Assembly (NCBI RefSeq): GCF_013408925.1
Contig: NZ_JACCAB010000001.1
Coordinates: forward strand, 1,116,001-1,180,000
Reading direction: 5' to 3'
DNA length: 64,000 nt
Source: Pedococcus badiiscoriae
GTDB lineage: Bacteria; Actinomycetota; Actinomycetes; Actinomycetales; Dermatophilaceae
The position numbers were made by a program, and so were the translations under genes. Shown piece by piece: positions 58,210-64,000 of this stretch (the stretch's first letter is position 1; each line of letters starts with the position of its first letter). Below the pieces are notes generated by a model. That model was not told the DNA's origin. It saw nothing but the letters and a program-made list of their open reading frames with translations, and did no database searches.

Positions 58210-59475
58210 CTAGGCGTCTGCACCTACCCGCGCGCGGGTCTCGCGCGGCGCCGACACCTGCTCCGCGGACCGCGCCTCGGCCCGCTGAAGGGACCTCACG
58301 ACCAGTGTCGCGAGGGCGGTCGTGGCCGGCACCGCGAGGACGAGTCCGATGCCGCTGGCCATCGTCCGGACGATCTCCTCGCTGATGTCAGCGCTGGTCA
58401 GGATCCGTGACACCGGCTGGTTCACCAGGCTGATCAGGAGCAGCACCGGAAGTGCCGCGCCGGCATACGCGAAGACGACGGTGTAGACGGTGGACGCGAT
58501 GTGGTCACGCCCGATGCGCATGGCCTGTCGGTAGAGGCGCAACGGCGGCAGGTGCGGCGCCGCGTCGTACAGCTCCCACACCGCCGAGCTCTGCGTGATC
58601 GTCACGTCGTTGAGGATGCCGAGGCCGGCCAGGATGATCCCGCAGGTGAGCAGGTTGCGCAGGTCGAGCTGCTGGGCCGCCTGCTGCAGGGCCGCGTTGT
58701 CATCGCTGCTCACGCCATTGAGGTGCGCCCACGCGACCGCCAGGGCTCCCATGCCCGCCGTGATGCCCAACCCCGCGAACGTGCCCAGAAGGGCGGTCGT
58801 CGTGCGAGCCGAGACGCCGTGGGCGACGTACAGGACGACGATCATGATGGCCGCCGAGGAGACCAGGCCCAGCGCGACCGGGTTGTGTCCCTCGAGCAGC
58901 CCCGGCAGGAGGTACTCGACGACGACTGCCGCGGCGAGCGCCAGACCGATGAGTGACCGAAGGCCCCTCCACCGCGCCACCACGACCACCGTGAGCGCGA
59001 ACGCCGCGACCAGGAGGGCCAGCGGAGTGCCCCTCTCGATGTCGTAGAACGTGTAGGGCGAGCCCTCCCCCGGCCCGGGAACCTTCATGATCACCAGGCT
59101 CACCCCGACCCCCGCGCGACGCGCGTCGGGTGGCAGGTCCACGGTGACCACGGAGCCCTGCTCCGGCCCCGAGGTGAGCTTCACCTGGGCACGGCCACAC
59201 TTGGCGTCCTTCGCAGACGGGTGCGTCAGGGATGGCGGAGCCCCGAAGTCATCGCAGCTCAGCGGCGCGATCGCGGTGACGTCACCATGCATGTACTGGA
59301 CGCCGACTGCGACGCTCGCCTTCACGGTGGGGCGCCCTACCCCCGTCGGTCGCAGCAGCCACATGCCGACCGCGGTGGCCAAGGCGAGGACCAGGACCAC
59401 CCCGGCAAGCACGACTCTCATCCACAGTGGAGTCGGCGGATGGGCCCCCTCCCGGTGCCTGTGAGATCCGCCCAT
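58210..59475 (-). CDS. YibE/F-family membrane protein
   Basis: 421 aa from the ATG at 59475. One N-terminal membrane helix, an extracytoplasmic region with two cysteines (CDDFGAPPS, AKCGRAQVK), then seven or more helices with family motifs GLGILNDVTITQSSAVWEL and GRDHIASTVYTVVFAYAGAALP. YibE/F proteins are presumed transporters of unknown substrate. Convergent with the small membrane protein gene over 31 bp. Confidence 0.9.
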   Translation of the reverse strand: MGGSHRHREGAHPPTPLWMRVVLAGVVLVLALATAVGMWLLRPTGVGRPTVKASVAVGVQYMHGDVTAIAPLSCDDFGAPPSLTHPSAKDAKCGRAQVKLTSGPEQGSVVTVDLPPDARRAGVGVSLVIMKVPGPGEGSPYTFYDIERGTPLALLVAAFALTVVVVARWRGLRSLIGLALAAAVVVEYLLPGLLEGHNPVALGLVSSAAIMIVVLYVAHGVSARTTTALLGTFAGLGITAGMGALAVAWAHLNGVSSDDNAALQQAAQQLDLRNLLTCGIILAGLGILNDVTITQSSAVWELYDAAPHLPPLRLYRQAMRIGRDHIASTVYTVVFAYAGAALPVLLLISLVNQPVSRILTSADISEEIVRTMASGIGLVLAVPATTALATLVVRSLQRAEARSAEQVSAPRETRARVGADA

Positions 59476-59636
59476 GACCAGCCTTCCGCTCGAACGACGC
59501 GTCACAGCCTAAGGGCGCGTCCACCTCGGTGGACGCGAGGCCGCTTGCTGAGAGCCGGCGCAGTCGGAACCGACCCCCGTCGCGTCGTGACGAGGCCCGT
59601 GAGGCCACCCACTGCTGGATGCGCGAGGATGGAGGT

Positions 59637-60290
59637 ATGCCGGACATCGCACCTTCGCCGGGCGGCGTGCGCATCCAGCGCGTCGTCACCGCAGGCACCT
59701 TCGACCGACCCGAGGGCGCCATGACCCTCGAGAACAACACCTGGGTCATCGGCAACGACCGCGAGTGCCTGGTCATCGACGCCGGGCACGACGGCCACGC
59801 CATCGTGAAGTCGATCCCGCGCGAGCAGCGCGTCCAGGGAGTCCTCATCACCCACGGCCACTTCGACCACCTCGACGCGGTCGGTGAGGTCTGCGACGGC
59901 ACCCGCGCCCCGGCATACCTGCACCCCCGCGACCGGTTCCTCTGGGACGAGCTGTATCCCGTCACCCCGGACGGCGAGCTGGCCGACGGCCAGACGCTGA
60001 CTGTCGGCGACGTCGAGCTGCACGTGCTGCACACGCCCGGCCACACGCCCGGATCGTGCTGCTTCCACGCCCCCTCCCTCGGCGTCGTCTTCACCGGCGA
60101 CACGTTGTTCCCCGGGGGCCCCGGAGCGACGCGGCACGACTACAGCGACTTCCCCACGATCATCGAGTCGGTCCGCGAGCGCCTGTTCAGCCTGCCGGCG
60201 GAGACGGTGGTCCTGCCCGGGCACGGCGACTCGACCGTCATCGGGGCAGAGCTGCCCCACCTGCAGGAGTGGATCGACCGCGGCTGGTGA
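59637..60290 (+). CDS. Metallo-beta-lactamase-fold hydrolase (glyoxalase-II-like)
   Basis: 217 aa, ATG at 59637 with GGATGGAGG ahead. THGHFDHLDAV, HTPGHTPGSCCFH, FTGDTLFPGGPG and LPGHGDST give a complete two-metal site. Short members of this type hydrolyse mycothiol or other thioesters in actinobacteria (inferred). Cytoplasmic. Confidence 0.9.
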   Translation: MPDIAPSPGGVRIQRVVTAGTFDRPEGAMTLENNTWVIGNDRECLVIDAGHDGHAIVKSIPREQRVQGVLITHGHFDHLDAVGEVCDGTRAPAYLHPRDRFLWDELYPVTPDGELADGQTLTVGDVELHVLHTPGHTPGSCCFHAPSLGVVFTGDTLFPGGPGATRHDYSDFPTIIESVRERLFSLPAETVVLPGHGDSTVIGAELPHLQEWIDRGW

Positions 60291-60292
60291 GG

Positions 60293-60442
60293 TCAGGTGA
60301 GGAGCAGCACGCCGGCGACGACCAGCAGGACGGCCGCGGCATAGACGAGCAGGGCCCCGACGGCAATGGCGACCGCGCTGTGGCTCAGCCACCAGCGCGT
60401 CTCGTGGTGGGGCACGTGCAGTTGAGCGAGTGCTGTGCGCAT
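60293..60442 (-). CDS. Small single-TM protein
   Basis: 49 aa: LAQLHVPHHETRWWLSHSAV, followed by one long hydrophobic helix to the C-terminus. AAGGGGG lies about 8 nt before the ATG at 60442. Its stop is 2 bp from the convergent MBL gene. No family recognised; coding probability moderate. Confidence 0.5.
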   Translation of the reverse strand: MRTALAQLHVPHHETRWWLSHSAVAIAVGALLVYAAAVLLVVAGVLLLT

Positions 60443-60539
60443 CGGCGCACCCCCTTGCGGATGAGTACCGGCCTGTTTCGAGGGTAGGACTCCTCCCCGA
60501 TCTGTCCAGTCCGCCACGCCGTCCGTGCGCTCAGGCGCC

Positions 60540-60788
60540 TCAGCCCCGGTAGTTCTCCACCGTGCCGGCGTCGCGCACCTGAGCACCGGACGGGTCCTCC
60601 CCGAACTCGCGCTTGGCGCGCCTCTGGCGCAGCAGGTCCCAGCACTGGTCGAGCTCGACCTCGAGGGTCCGAAGCCGCTGGTTCTCCTCCTCGACGCTGA
60701 TCTCGCCGACTCCCAGCTTGCCGCGCAGGCTGTGCTCCTCGTCGATGAGTCCCCGGATGTGCTGCTGGATGTCGATGTCGTCGGCCAC
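60540..60788 (-). CDS. DUF2630 family protein
   Basis: 82 aa: DIQQHIRGLIDEEHSLRGKL, EENQRLRTLEVELDQCWDLL, RQRRAKREFGEDP, VRDAGTVENYRG. All three blocks match DUF2630, a small helical actinobacterial protein of unknown function. Divergent from the DUF362 gene over 58 bp. Confidence 0.88.
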   Translation of the reverse strand: MADDIDIQQHIRGLIDEEHSLRGKLGVGEISVEEENQRLRTLEVELDQCWDLLRQRRAKREFGEDPSGAQVRDAGTVENYRG

Positions 60789-60846
60789 CCGATCACTATG
60801 GCACCGCCCCCTGTCGCTGGCGAGAGCGCGCTGGTTTCATGGACGG

Positions 60847-62805
60847 GTGGCACCAGGGGTCGTGCCGAGCCGGGATCCGCTGGCCTGCGTCGTGGTCAGG
60901 GGCGTGGATGCCGATGCCCTCGCCTCGGCCGCCAGCCGGCTGACGTCGCCGTGGCAGGGAGCAGCGGTCGTGCTGGTGCGTCTGTGCCAGCCGACGCCCG
61001 CGAGCGCCGCGGTCGTCCATGCCGTGGTCGACCTCCTGCACGAGGCGGGCTGCCAACCTGTGGCCGTCGGCTCGAGCCTGCACGCCTACGACAGGGACCG
61101 AGGTCACCACTCGGTCGCGGAGCTGGCGCGTCTGGCCGGCCTGCTCGGGCGCACTCCCCGCGGCCGGTCCTACGAGGTGGTCGACCTCGGCGCCGAGCTC
61201 GTGCCCGCGCCGGTGCCGGAGGCCAGCGTGCTGTCGGGCCACCAGGTCTCGCGACGGTGGGCCGAGGCGGGGTCGCGGGTGGTCGTCGGCCGCGCCGTCA
61301 CCGACCTCGTGCACGGGTATGCCGCGTGCCTGGCGACGCTGTCGGGCGCGGCACCGGAGGTGGCCGGAGCGGACCCCGCCGACGTCGCCACCGACCTGCT
61401 GCGACACCTCCCACCCACGCTCGCGGTGGTGGACGCGCTCTCGGCCAGCGTCGGGCCGGACGGCGCCCGCCTCCCCAAGACCATCGACAGCCGGGCGCTC
61501 GTCGTCGCGACCGAGGTCCTCGCCGCAGACAGCGCGTGCGCCGCCCTGCTGGGACTGGACCGCTCCGCGTCAGGCCTGGTGCAGCGGGCGATCCTGGACC
61601 ACGGCACGCCCGATGGCCGCACTGACGGACTGCTGGCGCCGCTGGACGGCGCCCACGCGGCCCACCCCCTGGCCCGGGCGGCCGCGCGGTCGGTGGCGGC
61701 CGAGCCACGACTTGCACGGGTCCTCAGCGCCGCCATCGGAGGTCCCGACGAGGGGGCCACGTCCGCTGACCCGGTGCTGGCCAGCGTCCGAGGGGTGGTG
61801 ACGCCGCTCGTCGGGGCCGCGGACGACCCGGTCGGGCACCTGCCCCTCGCGACCTTCCTGGGGAGCGTCGCCACCCTCCGGCAAGGGGCGCTCGCCTGGG
61901 CGACGGGGGTGGACAAGGCGACCGTCGACCGACGGGAGGTGCCGCTGGGTTTCGACCCCGCGGCATACCCGGACGAGGCCTTCGACGGGCTCCCGGCCTG
62001 GGTGGAGCCCTTCGGGGCGCTCCTGGAGGGGGTGGCCGAGAACGCCGACGGCATGCGCTGGCGACTCGTCGACGGCGCCACGGTCTTCGAGGTGGGTCGG
62101 GAGATCCGTGCCGACTTCGACGAGTTCGTCGCCCGCGTGGACGTGGCCGTCGGCATCAGCCTGATGGCCGACTACGTTGGCGGTCGGCGGGTGGTCCTGC
62201 CCGGTCCCACCGGCGCGTCCGGGACGCCGGCTGGACCCGGCAGGACCACCAGCGCCCGTCAGGCCGAGCGCAACCTCTACCTCCCGCAGCCCAACTACCT
62301 GGCCGCCTGGGGCGGCGAACCGATCGACGTCTGCAAGCTCGAGCTCGTCGAGCGCAGCGCCGACCGGCACCAGCTCACCTGGCGAACCGTCCACAGCCCC
62401 AACGGTTCTGCCGAGTTCGACGATGGCAGCCTGACCTTCAGCCGCAAACCGTCGGGCACCCTCGCGGTCGTGCGTGGCCGACAGCTGTTCGCCCTCCCCG
62501 CGGCCTGGGCCGGGGTGGACCTGGCGGCGCTCCCCGAGCTGCGCAACCCGCTCCTCGAGGAGGCCTACCGCCGCTTCTTCACGACCACCTTCGACAACCT
62601 GGAAGCCTGTTTCGAGGGACGCGAGTTCCGCATCGGGCGGCCGCCGATGGATCCCACCGAACCGCTGCTGACCCAGTCACTCGAGCTCCTGCTCGGTGCG
62701 TTCAGCCAGTGGATCGGTGATCCCGCCGACCCGCGTGGGCCGGCCTCGGCGACGCAGGACCAGGTCGACGCCCACGGCTTCCGGCACGTCAGGGGGCAGC
62801 GGTGA
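60847..62805 (+). CDS. DUF362-domain protein with uncharacterised C-terminal half
   Basis: 652 aa from the GTG at 60847; GTG at 60862 is an alternative, so the start is uncertain. Residues 10-260 resemble DUF362 (VVVGRAVTDLVHGYAACLA, SRALVVATEVLAADSACAAL, LLGLDRSASGLVQRAILDH). The second half (YLPQPNYLAAWGGEPIDVCK, HQLTWRTVHSPNGSAEFDDG, LFALPAAWAGVDLAALP) is not recognised and may hold an SRPBCC-like or lipid-binding domain. Few cysteines, so no ferredoxin domain. Its stop overlaps the SDR start (GTGA). Confidence 0.75.
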   Translation: MAPGVVPSRDPLACVVVRGVDADALASAASRLTSPWQGAAVVLVRLCQPTPASAAVVHAVVDLLHEAGCQPVAVGSSLHAYDRDRGHHSVAELARLAGLLGRTPRGRSYEVVDLGAELVPAPVPEASVLSGHQVSRRWAEAGSRVVVGRAVTDLVHGYAACLATLSGAAPEVAGADPADVATDLLRHLPPTLAVVDALSASVGPDGARLPKTIDSRALVVATEVLAADSACAALLGLDRSASGLVQRAILDHGTPDGRTDGLLAPLDGAHAAHPLARAAARSVAAEPRLARVLSAAIGGPDEGATSADPVLASVRGVVTPLVGAADDPVGHLPLATFLGSVATLRQGALAWATGVDKATVDRREVPLGFDPAAYPDEAFDGLPAWVEPFGALLEGVAENADGMRWRLVDGATVFEVGREIRADFDEFVARVDVAVGISLMADYVGGRRVVLPGPTGASGTPAGPGRTTSARQAERNLYLPQPNYLAAWGGEPIDVCKLELVERSADRHQLTWRTVHSPNGSAEFDDGSLTFSRKPSGTLAVVRGRQLFALPAAWAGVDLAALPELRNPLLEEAYRRFFTTTFDNLEACFEGREFRIGRPPMDPTEPLLTQSLELLLGAFSQWIGDPADPRGPASATQDQVDAHGFRHVRGQR

Positions 62806-64000
62806 GGATCGCGGTCACCGGTGCCACGGGCATGGTCGGCGGCCAGGTCTCACGCGCGGCCCTCGCTGCCGGTCACGAGGTGCGGGCCGTCACCCGTCCC
62901 GATCCGCAGCGCCGCGGGGCCACGCTCCTGGTCGGCGGCCAACCGGTGCCGGCGGTGACCGCGAGCCTCACCGACAGCGAGGCCCTCACCAGGGCCTTGC
63001 GGGGCTGTGAGGCCCTGGTCCACTGCGCCGCGGTCTACGCCTTCGGCGCCTCGCGCGCGGGCGAGGTCGAGCAGGTCAACGCCGAGGGCACCCGCGCCGT
63101 CCTCGAGGCGGCCGTCGCGGCCGGCGTCTCCCGGGTCGTCGTCACGACCTCGTCGGTCACCTGCGGCTCGAGCCTGCTCCCCCGGACCAGGTCCGAACGC
63201 GACCACCTCGGCACCGAACCGGCGCCCCCTTACTACGCCAGCAAGGTCGCCCAGGAGCAGGTGGCCCTGGAGACCGGGCAACGGCTCGGCATACCGGTGG
63301 TCCTGGCGCTGCCCACCGTCGTGCTCGGCGGCCCGTTCACCCGCCTCGCGCCGAGCAACGCCATCGTGCTGCGCTACCTGCTCGACCCCACCCGCAGCAC
63401 CTTCGCCGGCGGCTGCAACGTCGTCGACGCCCGCGACGTCGGCGTCGGCCACGTCGCCCTGCTCGAGCACGGCGTCGCGGGCGAGCGCTACCTGCTCGGC
63501 GGCGAAGACGTGAGCTGGCGGATGCTGCACACCCTGGTCTCCGACCTCGCGGGGCTGCCGGGACCGTTTGCCGAGATGCCTGCCGGGAGCGCGTGGGCCC
63601 TGTCCGCCGCTGCGGAGTGGGTGGCCGGCTTGCAGGGCGCGACACCGCTGACCACGCGCGACGAGGCATCCACCGTCGGCCGGTACTACTGGTACACCTC
63701 GTCCAAGGCCCACGACCTCGGGTATGCCGCGCGGCCGGCTCGCGCCACCGTCGCCGCGTCCCTCGCGTGGCTGGCGGTCAGCCTCGACCTGCCCCGGTGG
63801 GCGCGGGAGGGCCTGCGCCTGCACCCCGAGGTGCGCGCCGCGCGGGAGCTCGTGCCCGCTCCGCTGGGTGCGCCGACGGGGACGGCCGGCGCGGGGACGG
63901 CCGGCGCGGGCGCGGCCGGCGCGGGCGCGACCGGCGCGGGCGCGACCGGCGCGGGCGCAGCCGGCGCGGGGGCGGAGGGCCTCAGTCGGCGACCTCGACG
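62802..64000 (+). CDS. NAD(P)-dependent epimerase/dehydratase (extended SDR), 3' truncated
   Basis: GTG at 62802 overlapping the DUF362 stop. The frame reads VRIAVTGATGMVGGQVSRAA (Rossmann GxxGxxG), CEALVHCAAVYAFGAS, VNAEGTRAVLEAAVAAGVSR, YYASKVAQEQ (YxxxK), and GRYYWYTSSKAHDLGYAARP, an extended-SDR C-terminal pattern seen in dihydroflavonol-reductase-like enzymes. About 360 residues are followed by a Gly/Ala pentapeptide repeat, and the frame is still open at base 64000. Substrate unknown. Confidence 0.85.
   Translation, partial: MRIAVTGATGMVGGQVSRAALAAGHEVRAVTRPDPQRRGATLLVGGQPVPAVTASLTDSEALTRALRGCEALVHCAAVYAFGASRAGEVEQVNAEGTRAVLEAAVAAGVSRVVVTTSSVTCGSSLLPRTRSERDHLGTEPAPPYYASKVAQEQVALETGQRLGIPVVLALPTVVLGGPFTRLAPSNAIVLRYLLDPTRSTFAGGCNVVDARDVGVGHVALLEHGVAGERYLLGGEDVSWRMLHTLVSDLAGLPGPFAEMPAGSAWALSAAAEWVAGLQGATPLTTRDEASTVGRYYWYTSSKAHDLGYAARPARATVAASLAWLAVSLDLPRWAREGLRLHPEVRAARELVPAPLGAPTGTAGAGTAGAGAAGAGATGAGATGAGAAGAGAEGLSRRPR
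63879..63968. repeat. 15-bp GC tandem repeat in the SDR gene tail
   Basis: Six 15-bp units of type GGCGCGRCCGGCGCG (first two GGGACGGCCGGCGCG) encode G-[TA]-[AT]-G-A pentapeptides. Units differ by one or two bases, so it looks like a young expanding tract. Confidence 0.85.

Overview
The window is chromosomal DNA of a high-GC Gram-positive actinobacterium. The evidence is the GC-saturated third codon positions, frequent GTG starts, ATGA/GTGA/TGATG gene overlaps, a WhiB regulator, an actinobacterial Tad pilus cluster, MarP, DUF4244 and holin-X proteins. The gene set and codon habits fit an Intrasporangiaceae-like actinobacterium (Terrabacter/Phycicoccus/Janibacter type); this placement is inference, as no rRNA is present.

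Layout. (1) 1-13.4 kb: the 3' part of an MrfA/YprA-type helicase, a coiled-coil membrane protein, a seven-gene tad cluster on the minus strand (ssd-tadA-tadB-tadC-flp/DUF4244-tadE-tadG-like), a 0.6-kb intergenic region rich in hairpins, a catalytically degenerate Fic-like protein, a LytTR protein, a secreted AMIN-like protein, a membrane protein and acetyl-CoA synthetase. (2) 13.4-39.3 kb: VOC and GDPD genes, then a purine-to-central-metabolism catabolic block: IclR regulator, malate synthase, guanine deaminase, xanthine dehydrogenase (xdhABC), ureidoglycine aminohydrolase, allantoinase, an FAH-family enzyme, glycerate kinase, glyoxylate carboligase, tartronate semialdehyde reductase, hydroxypyruvate isomerase, HIU hydrolase, OHCU decarboxylase, an NCS2 permease fused to a second (degenerate) OHCU decarboxylase-like domain, uricase, an unusual ligand-domain/HTH regulator, a DUF6986 aldolase-like protein and an ACT-domain malic enzyme. 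(3) 39.3-56.4 kb: NADPH-dependent FMN reductase, nhaA with a structured leader, holin-X, alpha/beta hydrolase, marP, CoA-type Nudix, nth, crp, an MBL/Nudix/RidA/DUF4177 operon, an ArsA-like ATPase pair, whiB4/wblA, ponA2, YqeY and a metallophosphoesterase. From memory, its gene order closely follows M. tuberculosis Rv3669-Rv3683, as the first section follows Rv3649-Rv3667. (4) 56.4-64 kb: tRNA-Pro(CGG), a frameshifted YihY gene, small membrane proteins, YibE/F, a second MBL hydrolase, DUF2630, and a coupled DUF362/SDR pair that runs off the window.

How it works together. Purines enter through the NCS2 permease. Guanine goes to xanthine (GuaD), urate (XdhABC), 5-hydroxyisourate (uricase), OHCU (UraH), allantoin (UraD) and allantoate (AllB). 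AllE acts on ureidoglycine. The resulting glyoxylate can go to glycerate (Gcl, Hyi, GlxR, GlxK) or with acetyl-CoA to malate (AceB) and pyruvate (malic enzyme). Genes for allantoate hydrolysis and classical ureidoglycolate lyase are absent from the block; the FAH-family and DUF6986 proteins are unassigned and are candidates for missing or side steps. Six copies of a 15-bp imperfect palindrome (TTnCGnATnnTGGAA) lie in front of iclR/aceB, xdhA, hyi, uricase (two copies) and malic enzyme, and define a probable IclR-type regulon. Two copies of a second palindrome (TCAACA-N3-TGTTGA) lie in front of xdhA and uricase only. All coordinates and motifs were read by eye; no database search was run.
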